Counted from the first letter of the stretch, positions 23,014 through 34,600 are shown. The stretch: DNA of 64,000 bases from Rhipicephalus microplus (GCF_043290135.1 NW_027464603.1:1922001-1986000), one strand, 5' to 3'. A program made the numbers and translations. Notes: generated by a model not told the origin, from the letters alone.

Positions 23014-23046
23014 GGTGGTGGTGGTGGTGGTGGTGGTGGTGGTGGT
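23014..23046. repeat. (GGT)11 microsatellite at the 3' end of the I-like element
   Basis: Eleven uninterrupted GGT units, read as (ACC)n on the minus strand, lie exactly where the minus-strand element ends. The repeat abuts the left copy of the probable target-site duplication (23000-23014). It is therefore best read as the element's simple-sequence 3' tail, comparable to the (TAA)n tail of some I elements. Confidence 0.8.
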
Positions 23047-23120
23047 GCAGCAGGCGGGGTTAGCCTGGTCTGCATGGCCGGCAATTGTTCCACCTGAGCA
23101 TCTTCTGAATTTGGAAAATG

Positions 23121-24074
23121 TCACCACGTGTCAGACAGCCCAGTGTTTTGCAGGAAGACCAACAAAATTCGTTGCACGTTCCTCCTAGTTGCCGCGGGTC
23201 CTTCAGGAAAGATGACGTCATCAACTGTCCGGTGCCTATGACAGCCTTTTCGCAAGTTGCAAATCATCGCTGCTCTTTGCACATCTAACTGTGGGCAAAG
23301 CCAAATGAAATGTTCAATATCCCCGATGTCACCACAGAAGGCACAAAACGGGGAAGCGTATCTCCCAGTTTTGAATGACCAGGCCGGGGTGTGTGCGGAG
23401 CCAGTTCTTATGCGGTACAACAGCGTCACTTCTTCACGAGAAAATCCATGAATTACGCATGCTTGATGTGGAAACCTGTAGATCACCTTGAAACGATTGC
23501 GTATCACATCTTTGTTGTTCTGGTAACTCTTGGGAGTTCTTACTTTTGGAAACGATGTACGTGCTTCGCATGCAAGGGCATCAGCCTTTTCATTGCCCTC
23601 AATGCCAACGTGGGCTCGAATCCACTGGAACTTTATATTAAAACTCTTGCCATTTAGGTGTTTGATTAGTGCCAGAGATTGCCTGGTGAACGTTTCTTGA
23701 GGTAGGCCACGATGCAGTCTTTGTAGCGTCGATTTGGAGTCCGTCAGCACTTCAACATCTCGTGCAGAAAAGGATCGCAATTTTCGCAAAGCCACCGTGA
23801 TTGCAGCGCTTTCTACCGTTGTGGACGAAAGAACGCGATCCAGGCGGCCCGAACATGACATGCCAAGGCAGGGTATGCAGAAAGCCGCTGCGCAGCTATC
23901 CGTTTGTCTGCACACTGATCCGTCAATGTACACTTGTAGGTGGCTGCGGTGCATGGTGCTCAAGTGGTCCAGCGCAAGAAATTTTGCTTCCGCGGCTGGA
24001 ATGGTGCGCTTCGCTGGTAGATTGGGTACGTTGAAGTTAGACGCAACATCTACAAAAGACCATGGCGGGTTCAT
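23121..24074 (-). pseudogene. RNase H and C-terminal zinc-finger part of I-like ORF2
   Basis: A 317-codon open frame carries a complete RNase H domain: Asp51 in YIDGSV, Glu89 in VESAAITVALRKL, Asp112 in LTDSKSTL, and AHVGIEGNEKADALA with His155 and Asp165. All catalytic positions are kept. The C-terminal part has CAFCGDIGDIEHFIWLCP, the CCHC-like motif common at the end of I-group ORF2 proteins, and the frame ends at a stop near 23121. The enzyme removes template RNA during reverse transcription. The frame is open, but upstream RT lies in other frames, so it could not be made as part of ORF2 without frameshifting. Confidence 0.85.
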
Positions 24075-24154
24075 AGGGCGTTGTTTAGGCAGTTTTAAGC
24101 CTAAATATCAAAATGTGTTTAGTGCCGCGTTGAAATGTGAGCCAGTTCTTGCTC

Positions 24155-25676
24155 TTACCGCCGGAAAAGCGCCGTGCCTGCAAAGGACTCGCCCAGTCTT
24201 GAAAGCTGCGTCAATAAGGCCTGAGACGCCAAAAGGCGGAGCGAAAGAGACTCCGCTTCATTGGTGACCTTCATGTTTGAAGCCGCCTGAGGGACTCCCA
24301 TCGCCAAGCGAAGACCCTTTCTGTGCACTGCCTCTAGGCGTTCGAACCGGCTTGGTGATGGTGACATTAGGGGCAGCTGATAAAGAATGCGGCTTGTTAT
24401 AAGCGCATCATTCAATTTAAGCATGGACATAGGATTGTTGCCCCAACGGACCCCTGCCATGCGATGATGAGCGTTGATCCTTTTCACTGACGCAGATACC
24501 ATCAACCGCACGTCGCTATAATAGCTTGTTGTCGATGGTAATGCCCAGGAAACAGACACTTGTTGCACAACGAATTGAGTGGCCTCGAATTTTCAGCGAC
24601 AGACGTGTTGACTTCCAACGCGCTCCCGGAAAGAGCATGAAGGCTGATTTTTCCGCTGATAAAGATAGGCCAAGTGTCAACAAATGACGCTCAATGATTG
24701 AAAGAGCACTCCGTGCTATCCGGGCCAAACGTTTGTGCTGGTACCCTGAGATCCAAATGCAGATGTCATCGGCGTAGATGGACATTTTAACTGCTTTCAG
24801 AGCTAAGTGCAGAGTGTCGGGAAGACTGGCCATGGCAGCGTTAGAAAGCCAAAGAGATAGAAGACTTCCTTGTGGGACGCCGAGAAAAACGCGTCTTTCT
24901 TCGCTCGTTACATTTACAAGCTTAACACGGACACAGCGGTCTCTGAGAAATTCATGTATGAACCGAAGAGCATTTCCCGACACACCCATGGCTTGGAGCC
25001 CTTTCACGATGCCTGCCTGAAGCACACAATCATATGCCTGGGCAACGTCCATGAAGACGGCGAGTGTCGAGAGTCCGCTGACGTGGTGGTGCTCGATGTG
25101 GCTTAATAGGTCCAAAAAACTGTCCTGAGCACTCAGTCATGGGCGAAATCCAGTCATACACGATCGCCATCGTCTTCCTTGTTCAAGGTACCAAGTTAAT
25201 CTTGTACATCAACTTAGATACGCATGATAAAGAGATACCGGTCGGTATGACGCGAGGCTCGCAGTATCTTTTCCGGACTTTAGGACTGGCACAACCCATG
25301 CTGTCTTCCAAACAATTGGGATCTCTCCGGTGCTCCAGACATGATTAAATATGTCCAAAAGGGCCCTTTTTCGCTCGTATGGTAGATTTGTCGGCATTTT
25401 ATTGCTGATCAAATCGGGACCCGCGGCACAGCGTCTTCTTAATTTGCTAAATGCCATATCGAGCTCTCGAAAGGTGAATGGCGTATTCATCGTATGGAAA
25501 AACTGGGGTGACAGAGAAATCGACGCTCCTGCTGATCTACCAGATGTATACACGTCTGCAAAATCCTCTGCAAGGGTTTGCAAATCTATCCCTTGTTTCA
25601 AAGCGAGTGCTTCGAATGGCCTTGGTGTTCGGATCTTCCCAGAAAGACTATTTATTACTGCCCATATCTTTGTCAA
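24155..25676 (-). pseudogene. Reverse transcriptase part of I-like ORF2
   Basis: Three overlapping or adjacent frames make up RT. Frame 25676-25209 has the N-terminal region with KMPTNLPYERKRALLDIFNH and WKTAWVVPVLKSGKDTASLASYRPVSL. About 90 bp downstream of it is badly damaged. Frame 25115-24516 carries motif A FMDVAQAYD (Asp23 and Asp29), motif B GVPQGSLLS (79-87) and the catalytic YADD (114-117), then FLGITIDNKLL. A 1-nt shift near 24520 moves into frame 24568-24155, with SVKRINAHHRMAGVRWG and SRILYQLPL, the connection toward RNase H. The catalytic residues are all present, so decay is by frameshift and not by active-site loss. Confidence 0.85.
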
Positions 25677-26039
25677 GGGCGTAAGCGTTGATAAACTCTC
25701 ACAGAAAGCGGCCCATTGATTTCGTCTTAATTTTTTTGTATGGCGATGAATCGCAGCGTTTATTCTGTTATATTCTGTTTTCGCAGACGAATTTCCTTTT
25801 GTTCTAATGTTCTCATTATTTTCCGCTCCGCCCGTCTACGTGCTGCGCAGAGGTTCTTCAGTTTCAAGTCAGGAGCAGGAAAATGGTCGGGCAGTTTCAG
25901 CAACAAAGTTGCTGCTCGCTTGCTTTGCAACATATCTGCGAACAGCTCACCATGGATTTGTCCAACACTTCTCTCTAGGTGTCCCAGCGTGTTACATTGC
26001 AGAATTGTCGACCAGCAGTTCGAAATCTGAGGATGTTGG

Positions 26040-26729
26040 TGAATATGGGGAAATGGTCGCTAGCCATCCTGTCTGGAGCCGTGGTCCATCATACCAGAAG
26101 GTCCGTGGAGTGAAGTACAAGGTCTATTGCACTTCATGAATTTGGTGGCCTGAAAAATGTAGGTTTGCCATACTTCGCCACACATAAGTCGCCAGCATCC
26201 GCAGCTGCTAGAAGTTCCTTGCCTCAAAAAACTACTCTTATCTCCCCAGAGTGGATGGTGCGCGTTAAAATCACCACAGATTATTCGAGGAGCGGGACAT
26301 CGAGTGCAAAAGTCGTTTAGGAAAGTCTCCATGGAGACCTTTTTTCGTGGGATTATGTACACCGATACCACACTCAGTTTTCAGTTTCCAGGCACACTTG
26401 CACAGGAGACCTTTGTTCCAACTCACTTCCAGTGAGTTGGAACAAAGGTCTTGCAATGGTAAGGCGACGTGAGGTATTTCCCGCCTTATGTATATCATTG
26501 CGCTTCCATTTGCAAACGACGTTATGCTCGGGTTGCCGGGTCGGGTGTACCCTGGGAGCGTCCTTGCATTCGGTAGACCTGCTTCGGAGAGGGCTAGAAT
26601 CGGTATTGGAATGTCGCGCAGGAAAAGATTGAGTTCGCACAGACGTTTTAGAAGACCGGCGCAGTTCCATTGCATTATTAAGGGCACTTTTGAAGGACAA
26701 AATAGACCAGGTGGGCGAGACATTGCCAT
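26040..26729 (-). pseudogene. APE endonuclease part of I-like ORF2
   Basis: Frame 26729-26271 begins MAMSRPPGLF and soon gives MQWNCAGLLKRLCELNLFL and LALSEAGL, the start of the APE-type endonuclease with the conserved Asn and Glu. After a break, frame 26371-26060 supplies ICGDFNAHHPLWG, the metal-binding GDFNAHH motif. Past its end, near 26060-26030, ASDHFPIF gives the terminal SDH motif in another frame. The first frame is disrupted around 26.4 kb, where a perfect 21-bp inverted repeat occurs. The start codon lies about 25 bp after the end of ORF1, as expected for a dicistronic element. Confidence 0.8.
26407..26451. repeat. Perfect 21-bp hairpin inside the I-like endonuclease
   Basis: Bases 26407-26427 are the exact reverse complement of 26431-26451, separated by the 3-nt loop TCC. 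The arms read AGACCTTTGTTCCAACTCAC and one further T on the plus strand. It sits in the endonuclease coding region close to where its frame is lost, so part of it may have been created by local template switching. Confidence 0.9.
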
Positions 26730-26754
26730 TATTCTACTGTGTGTTTGTGGAATC

Positions 26755-28016
26755 AGAGTAAAGTAACACTGACTCTAGCTAGAGCCAGGACTTCTTCCAA
26801 CATATCCTTCGTTGAACTCGCAGGCATCTTAGCGACGTGTGAACGTAGTGCGGTGAACAGAGCGCGAATAACGTGCTCGAGGTTTTCTTGCTGTTTGCTT
26901 CCAGATGGTACTTGAGGTGGGCTCAGTGCATCAGCGTAGGTGTGCTTGGCGGAGTCTTCATGATACATTTCTTACCAGAGTTGAGCACTTGCGTTGGCTC
27001 TGTACCACCTTTTGTCGGATTTAGGCGCGGAAAATTTCCTGCGTACTCGTTATCCAAACTGCCATGTTGTGGCGCGCCGGACGTCTTATTTGTTAGCGAT
27101 GGTTCGTTCACAGTCTTCGGGCCGAGGACAAACGTCTTATTTCTTCGCTGCGCAGCTGTTCGTGCTGGACATCGGCCGTAGCTAGCTGGGTGGTCGCCGC
27201 CACAGTTTGCACACAAAAGTTTTTTTTACTTGTACACGTCTTAAAGTCATAAAGCCCCCCACAGCGCTTACACCTTTGCTCCCCACGACAGTGCTTAGCA
27301 ACATGTCCAAAACGCTGACATTTAAAACAGCGTGGCGGCGTCTCCACGTAGTCTACCAGCTCGTGGCTGGTGAAGCGAAGGTTGATCTTCTCTGGACGTT
27401 CCGAATTGGGAGCGAATGTGAGAACCACAGAGTCAGTGCACCTTGATTCTCACTCGGAGGATGAGGTTTAGACCCGTCGTATGATTCTTCTTGCGTGGTA
27501 TACTCTCTGAGGTCTGAGGTAGGTTAACAGCTTTTTGTCCGAGTACCTTCTTGGGACCCCTTTTATAATGCATGTATTTTTCATGTAGCTTTGTGGTACA
27601 TGGGCAGATATGGCAAGGCCGCAGATAGTGTTGGTCTCTAGAAGCATATTAGCTTGGTGTTCTGTCTCTATATCCAAGAGCAGGGCTCCCTGTGCTGTGA
27701 AATGGCTCTTAACTGGGGCTCCACCGAGAATCGTTTCAATTTCCGAGTATAGGTCAATAGGATTCACTTGCCTCAAGTTAGCTCCTTTGGATGTTGGAGC
27801 AATTAACACAGGAATGCCCACCGTCCTGTCTTTGCGATGTCGCACAAGGCGGAAACCACCCTCGTCCATGTCAAGATCTGTGAGGTTCGCCCCGTTGTGG
27901 TCCCCGACGACAGTTGATTCGTCCTCTGATACAACGCTGTGTTGTCGCTTGCAGTCAGGTATGCTTGCGCAAACAAGCTGGTGCTTCTGACCTGGTGTCA
28001 CACCTTGGGAGGTCAT
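26755..28016 (-). pseudogene. ORF1 (gag-like) protein of the I-like element
   Basis: ORF1 starts at the ATG at 28016 (MTSQGVTPGQKHQLV) and is open to 27468 (182 codons), including MLLETNTICGLAISAHVPQ and TCIIKGVPR, typical of I-group gag. Frame 27428-27108 continues with VDYVETPPRCFKCQRFGHVA and a perfect CX2CX4HX4C knuckle (Cys34, Cys37, His42, Cys47). A second knuckle, CKRCGGLYDFKTC, has lost its His. A third, CANCGGDHPASYGRC, appears in a different frame (27216-26923) after a shift at an A8 run. The last piece (26968-26753) includes LEEVLALARV. The protein binds element RNA. It is broken by at least two shifts. Confidence 0.8.
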
Positions 28017-28233
28017 GGTGGCGCTCTCCCTGATGCTTGTTTCGTTTCTTCTAGCACCTTTCGACGCGGCGGGCTGCGCAGCACCCGTCGGTCGGCGATA
28101 TGGCAGGTACCTTTTCGAGTCATCCGACGTCTTGAGCAGTGCTGAACCGTAATATAAACAAAAATAAACGATAAAAGCAGACAGAGCTACTTAGCTAAGC
28201 AGCAACAGCTTCGTCATCTTCTTCCTCTTGCTT

Positions 28234-28405
28234 CAGCAATCACTCTTGTCATTCTTCGTTTAACTCCACTCTGTTGGTAACTCTCCTGAACTCGCTTCGC
28301 CCTCTTGCCGAGCACCTCTCTTAATCTTTCGCGGCATACATCATCGATGACATATTGCTCGAAACACTGTCTTGTTACACTTGCCATGACTCCGCCCTCT
28401 GTCAA
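28234..28405 (-). pseudogene. Open frame split by the I-like insertion (unidentified)
   Basis: On the minus strand a basic frame beginning MTEGGVMASVTRQCFEQYVI and containing VCRERLREVLGKRAKRVQ runs straight into the 5' target-site copy at 28248-28234. It resumes for only a few codons beyond the other copy at 23000. I do not recognise the protein. It may be a fragment of an older repeat into which the I-like element inserted. Confidence 0.2.
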
Positions 28406-28409
28406 CTGT

Positions 28410-30370
28410 GTGCTTGTTGGCGAATCGCTTTTGCTGCGCCGGCCGGTGCTTATACAATTAATGTCGGTATGAACGCTGTGCTATGGACCACAGTACTTGA
28501 TTAGCAAGCACGTGCATGCATGCGGGCATCACGACAAACAACGGGTACCATGGACAGCTTCTTCCAGGCTGACGGGAAGTGATAGGTGCTTGCTTGACCA
28601 ATTGCAGATATTTATTGGGCACGTCAGATTCAACTTCTTGATGTCAAGTGCCTGCCGAAAGGCATGGGGGAGATTGTTTCTTAGAATTTGTGGAGCACTG
28701 GCGGCTTCTTGCGCTGCCACGTGGAGAATCATAGATCAAGCAGCATTTCGCATATGATGCACGTGTTTACTTCAAACGGTAGAGAAAATTATATAGGGGG
28801 TAGTTTAGGGGCCCTCTGAATGAATCGGAGCCGTCACCATATTTTAAAATAAGGATTGCTTTAGTTATTTGCTATTTATGAGGAACAATGCAGGGTGGCT
28901 GAGAAAAGGCTATAGCGAGACACAGCTGGTAGCTAAGGAAGCTCTATTACACCATTGCAAAACGTAGTTCACTAGAAACAGCCTCTGACGACGTGGGGGT
29001 TATTTTGTCGGCATTTTATTTAGAATAGGAAGAGATAGAATAATAGAACAAGAGGGATCAAAAAGTTTTAGGCAAGCTAAGAGAACTCGTAAATGTTTCC
29101 AACACATGAAAAATTACAAAATGAATACAGCACATCATCGATATTCGCACGTGTTGTTTTTGTAAGCTCCAGATTGCAGAGTGGGTGACTTCAGCCATTT
29201 ATTTGTGTCTTGAGTAGATGCTAGGTGGTGTTGCGATTTGGAGGAGTCATTCTGTTGGGATTTTCACAGCAGGATTATTGTAAGTCAGGTGCAAAACAGA
29301 CTAATTCGATTCTTTGGGCTCACGCACTTCATTTCAATCGAATTCATGTTGTTCGGATGCCATTTTGTGCCCATTTTATTGACGCAATGCGGCCTCAAAC
29401 CGTTTTATTCACCTTCCATGGCTATTCTCATGTCTTGACTATGAGAATAGCCTTGACCAATCTAGTGTGGCTCCATTTCATTCTGATGTTTCATGTCTGC
29501 CCTGTTCTAGATAGAATACTTACAGAATAGCCCCTCCGATTTATCGCACATGCAACCTAAATGAAACTTTTTGCTGTTTATTTATATATCAGATAAATAA
29601 TGCTTTGCTGCTGGAGTCATCAACGCACGCTAAATATAGCATTAACACACAAGAAAGATTTTTTAAGCTTTTAGTCTTTTGTGCGTGAAAAAAATGAAAA
29701 GCGTATCCATAAAGTAGGAGCTAATTAGCTGGTATCTCCATGAGTATCCTTTTGGGGGGGGCATGTGCTTGTAAACAGCACAGTAGGTGTAAAATATTTT
29801 GGTTCGCGTCATCGTTTTTTGGGGCTAAATTGCACCTTACAATTTCATGGCGTTTGCAGCAGGGTAGTTGTGTATCACCTACTGAACAATTGCGAAGCCT
29901 CCTCTGTGCGCAAACAGTGGGAGCGCACCCACAGTTAAGGGTAACAGATTTGCCAGAACAGCATTTTTCAGCTTTGAACAGTGTTAACACACTTGATACA
30001 TCTATTAACATTTTACAGTATACAAAGATGGATACGAGATTTTTATGAAGGAGGATCACCATTCGGAATAACATATTTGCTCTTCTTGGGTTATTGAAAA
30101 ATAATAATAACGGGGGAGAGTCACAGCATTCGGGTCGCCCTTTGAAATTGGCTGCCCCCTCTGAAAGAGCACAAAGAATGCTTGAAAATTACACACAGTA
30201 AAGCAATACCTGTGCAACCACACCACCAAAGGTTACCTTCTTTAACTCCACAGTAAACAAGTAACAATAAGCAACATGTTCGAGCACAACCACTCCATTA
30301 GATGAAAATCTATGAAATGCAGAAGCTACGTGGCTAATATGTAATTGTTATCGCAATGTAATGGACAAAG
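28410..30370. other. Unassigned stretch
   Basis: No recognisable coding region. A small hairpin (12-bp arms GGCTATTCTCAT at 29420-29431 and 29441-29452, 9-nt loop) is the only clear structure. Frames at 29225-29530 and 29721-30074 have no motif. Confidence 0.4.
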
Positions 30371-30389
30371 TAATGCTGTTATAATGTAA

Positions 30390-31464
30390 ATACAAGGCTC
30401 GAAAGTCTGGTCGTAGCTATGGCGGTAGACAGGGACGCGCCTGCAACAGTATCGCGCTATGTGGCCAAGTAGCCCACAAGCAAAACATATTGGCGATTGT
30501 AGAGTCTACGCCATTGTCCACTACTCTGGACGGACCTTGGCTGAGTGAGCCGAGGAGTGGGTCGGAGCGGCACGACTGAGAGAAATGACGTAAAAGCCTG
30601 AAGAGGTGGTCGAGCCGCTACTTCACCATAGCTTAGAGGTGCATTTACCTCGGCACAGGCAACAGGGCTCGGCAATGGTGAAGTGTCACGGGCAGATGGC
30701 AGAGCCGCGCAAACTTGCTCCTGGATGACCTGGCGATTGTTTGCTGGCAGAGGTAACGGTGGTTGGCCAGCTGTTGATAGCAGCGATAGCTGACGAGCGA
30801 CCTCAGCACGAACAAACTCCTTGATCTGCGATAAAAGCGACTGAAGGTCAGGCGTGGTAGTCAGGCTTGAGGGGGTGTCATCCGGGACGTCAGGGCGTCG
30901 CGTGAGAAGACACTGTCGTCGCAGCTCGTCGAAACTCTGAACCAACTCGATGACCTCAGAGACAGTGGCAGGGTTCTTGGAGAGCAGCATTTGAAAGGCG
31001 TCGTCGGAAATTCCTTTCGTGATATGTCGCACCTTGTCAGTTTCTGCCATCAACGGGACGACACGCCGGCAGAGGTCGAGGATGTCCTCTATGTAGCTGT
31101 TGAATGTCTCACCAGTTTGTTGGGACCGGCCTCGTAGGCGTTGTTCTGTGTGAAGTTTGCGCACACCAGGGCGTCGAAAAACATCTGCGATGCAGCTTTT
31201 GAAGGTAGTTCAAGTGGGGATATCCGCCTTGTGGTTTCTGTACCACAGCTTGAAAACATCTGTTAAATAAAACATCACGGTACCAAGCTTTGTGGGATCG
31301 TCCCATTTGTTAGTAGCGCTGGCTCGTTGATAAGATTGCAGCCAATCCTCAACGTCTTTCTCGTGGGTGCCGCTGAAGATGTCGGGTTCTCGCAAGAGCT
31401 GGGCACCGGGACAGCTCCTGCGTGGCGAAGCCGGTGGGGGTGTGAAGACAGCGTCGTCAGGCAT
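30390..31464 (-). pseudogene. Ty3-like LTR retrotransposon gag, nearly intact
   Basis: From the likely start MPDDAVFTPPPASPRR (ATG at 31464) the frame gives REPDIFSGTHEKDVEDWLQS, KWDDPTKLGTVMFYLTDVFK and WYRNHKADIPT. It then meets a single TGA near 31212, where the family usually has Trp, and continues in the same frame through RKLHTEQRLRGRSQQTGETF, ETDKVRHITKGISDDAFQML and SFDELRRQ to a Pro-rich C-terminus ending near 30457. A 1-nt shift then reveals ICFACGLLGHIARYC, a perfect CX2CX4HX4C knuckle. Gag would form the particle around element RNA. No protease or RT follows. Confidence 0.8.
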
Positions 31465-31509
31465 GACGAACGGCAGCTTTCGGCTACGCAGTTCCAGGAC
31501 TGGGTTAGA

Positions 31510-31527
31510 CCGCAGCCCTCTCCACCA
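31510..31527 (-). promoter_or_regulatory. Probable primer-binding site of the LTR element
   Basis: On the minus strand TGGTGGAGAGGGCTGCGG lies upstream of gag. Its complement ends in ...CTCTCCACCA, the form of a tRNA 3' end including CCA, as expected for an LTR-element primer-binding site. The tRNA species is not assigned. The sequence just upstream (higher coordinates) would be the 5' LTR end. Confidence 0.45.
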
Positions 31528-31690
31528 AAATATAATGTAAATGCAAGGTAAACAGCGGTAGCGGCGTCGAAACCGAAGCAGCAAGAGCAGGCCGAGTATA
31601 CGGGCAGTGTCGCAGCAGCAACAGGCAGTCTTAGCTCGTGCCTCGCGCCAACGTGTCGATGTCGCTGCAGTAGTGGCCATTCCTTTTAAC
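31528..31690 (-). mobile_element. Possible 5' LTR end of the Ty3-like element
   Basis: The minus-strand sequence just 5' of the primer-binding site ends ...CCTTGCATTTACATTATATTT. A near-identical 18-mer (17 of 18) occurs at 30380-30397, directly after the gag knuckle. One reading is that both are copies of the LTR terminus and that an internal deletion removed pol. The outer LTR boundary is not determined. Confidence 0.35.
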
Positions 31691-31699
31691 TACACTGTA

Positions 31700-34600
31700 A
31701 ACAGCACCAGAGGCAAGCATGAGTAGCCGTAATGCGGCTTTGAAGCTCGTGCACAAGGCCAGTTTGTCTGTGCCTGCATTCACACGGTGCAAAAACTGTT
31801 TCGTTCTGGCATGCAATGAAAGAACGAGCTCTGATGAGCGCCTATGCTCTCCCATATCTGGATAGAACGGAGAACATAAACACGCATTTAATATTAAGCA
31901 GAAAAATGAGCAACAGATCTGGCCTTTCGCGTCAGCCACGAGGAGGTCAAATAACACAGAGGTTATTTTCTGCAAATATTTTTTCAGCAACTCAGATTTC
32001 TCAGTCTGAGCAACATGGCACACGAAAATTTGTTGGCACTGCCGCCCCTATCTGCCACCACACGTTAATATGGACATTCTGTGCCTGCACAGATGGAGCT
32101 TGCTCAGCCTTACACATTGTAGAAAGGCGCTCGGTGTCTGCTAGATGGCAGCAGATTCTACACAAGGTATGCACAGCACTGTCGGGTGTTTCAAAACACA
32201 CCAGTTTTTCAATTGTTTCTTTTTTAGCCTAGCGCACTGTTTACCTGTGGTTTGCATCCGAAGGCTTGTTTAGGGCAGTGTGTCAGCTATCGCTTGATTC
32301 CAGTGCTAGTACAGAGTGGCAAGTTTCAAAATGTCTCGTAAGTGCTTTCTATTCATAAAAACCAGAAAAGCTGAATTCTCAAAGTGACGCTTCCCTTAAA
32401 GGCTGAGCTCCTGGTAGTCACTTGCTCTTTAAAGCAGAGCATTTTTAGCGCACTAAAAGCACCTTAACTATATCTCTCTCTCAGTCGGTTCGTGTAGTAT
32501 CTATCTGATCGATCGATTTATTCTAGCCTATTAAGTTTGGGCGCTCTGTGATCGTCTTCTTATCTTGACACTTCAGGTCAGCAGCTCACTTATGCGTTGA
32601 CTTAGTCGAGACTAGCTCATACTCAAATTAAGCCATGTGCTTGAGTGAGTAAGCGTGAGTAATATTTTAGTGAGCTTCAGGCTGAGCGAGTCTGGTTTAA
32701 GAAAATTTTGGTGGGTCAGAATGATCCCCAGGCGCGAAGTATGTAAAAGAGAGTATGAGTGACCTCTAAGTTTGTGCCAACTATTGTTTGACATGAACCG
32801 AAACTTGCATGACAGGACAGAGTATGTTATAAAAGAGTTTGATACAGCAATTCAGCCATTCAGCACTGACATTTGGTTTCTATAATATACAAGATGTTTA
32901 TTTACACTACTTACAAATGCGTTAAAAGCCAAGTATCTATGGTTGAGTGTTTTCGAAAAGTCTCTGGTCACTGTCTTTTCGACCACTGATTCACCCTGCA
33001 CCAACGACTCTTGTCTTCCTCTATTGTTTGCTGCACCGTCCAGTATACCAAGGGTCGGTCATGCAGTTTCCCTAACATATTGGGCGTGAGGCCCACCACC
33101 AGGGGCGTGAGTGCTGCAATCGCTGTGACATGCAGGGTTGGATCACGTAATCTCGCCTCGCACTTGCAACGAAAAGCTGGCAGTTGCATGTGTGATTTTA
33201 CCATGATTTTGCAGTGTTTTCATTTTCTAAAAGCGTTGTTTTGCTCTGACTTCATGTGTGCAGATTTCTGCAGGCTACACAATCCAGAAAGACAGCAAAA
33301 GTTACTGGCAGCATGCCACAGTGCGCTACATACGTAAGGGTATTTTCACAGTGTCTTGCAGTGCCAGCCTCACCTCTCTCTTTTTTTGTTGTGGTTGTTA
33401 TTCAACTATGAGGATAACATGAGCACCAACTATGAATGCTCGCATAAAAGCGGAACGTTTCAGTTGCCGCACGGGAGCCACGCTCACAACTAAAATTGAA
33501 GGTGCGAACAGTTCAGTCATGTATATTTCAAATTAGATTATAGAGGTTTATGTCTTGGAGAAGTTGCTGTCATTGTCATTACACCCAACATTGTACCCTG
33601 TTGTTGTCCGAATTGTCAGAGAGTCTAGATATAGCCCGGAAGTCCAATAGTTTTTTTTTTATTTCGGTAATTTTACCTTATTCCTGTCTAGTTTGTTGTC
33701 AGTTGCTTCTGTTTGTTCGGCCAGCACGTTGGATGAAACTTTCTTTCTTACATCATACAATTGCCACTCCAGTTAGAGCTACTTCTCTCGCCGAGCTACT
33801 TCTCTCTAACAACAGCCTGTGCCACACCCACCCTCCTCCCCGGCTCTCCTTTCTTATGTGTGTACTCCACCACACTGGTTTCCATCCACCAGTAGCGTAG
33901 CCACGGGGTGGCACACCAGGCCCGTGCCTCTGCCCCCCCCCCGATATTTTCCTATGGTATATAGGGGCACAGAAAATAACAGTCTGCCACATCTGCTTGC
34001 CTAGCTGGGGCCCATTCTAATCAAGGGGCCACCCTCATTAAAAACATTTTCTGGCAACGCCTCTGCCATCCGCGACCTCAGCTCACAGGGTTCTTTGATT
34101 ATAGATTACGTCTGCAGGATGGCCCCATAGCCACTGTCAATTCCTCTCAATACTGTTTTGATCTACAGTCGAAAACTTCGTAAGCTTCGAAAACTGATTA
34201 ACCCTTTAAGAGCTGCCGTGAAACATCACACAGTTTCTTAATAAAGCTTAAAAAAACTGGACACTCCCTATTTTTTTGAAAGCTCTGTGCCCCCCCCCCT
34301 TTTCTTTTGTCCTGAAGTTGCGTCGCTCCGGCCACGGTCTTGGCGATAGACATCTGCTGTACTGTCGCCAGGTCAACGGACGCACGCCGTTGTTACTTTA
34401 CATGGTCGAACGAGCCTTCAAAGGAGAGCCGAAGTGATACCTAACCCTACGGTGAACAAAAAAAACAAGATGGGAGGTGCAGTGATTAGAAAACGTCTTG
34501 GCTTGGGATTCTAACCCGTGCAGGGAATCCTGAATCGGCCGCCTTTGCCTTTTTACAGCGGTGCTCTGCAAAAAAGCGTACTGAAATTTTGAAGGGGCTG

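Larger units (their letters stand above)
23015..28233 (-). mobile_element. I-like non-LTR retrotransposon, apparently full length
   Basis: A 5.2-kb minus-strand unit reads, 5' to 3': a leader of about 215 bp, ORF1 with zinc knuckles (about 28016-26755), ORF2 with endonuclease, RT and RNase H (26729-23121), a short 3' UTR and an (ACC)n tail. The 15-bp sequence CAGCAATC(G/A)CTCTTG occurs at 23000-23014 and 28234-28248, differing at one base, and is a plausible target-site duplication. RNase H after RT and a C-terminal CCHC motif place it in the I group. At least five frameshifts make it inactive, but the complete domain order is rare in this window. Confidence 0.85.

Noticed and set aside
29420..29452. 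12-bp hairpin with 9-nt loop
   Set aside because: Short palindromes of this size are common in AT-rich DNA; no context suggests a terminator or microRNA.
33893..34340. C10-bounded segment starting GTAGCGTAGCC as a MITE
   Set aside because: No clear terminal repeats or target duplication; only a vague resemblance to common tick repeats.
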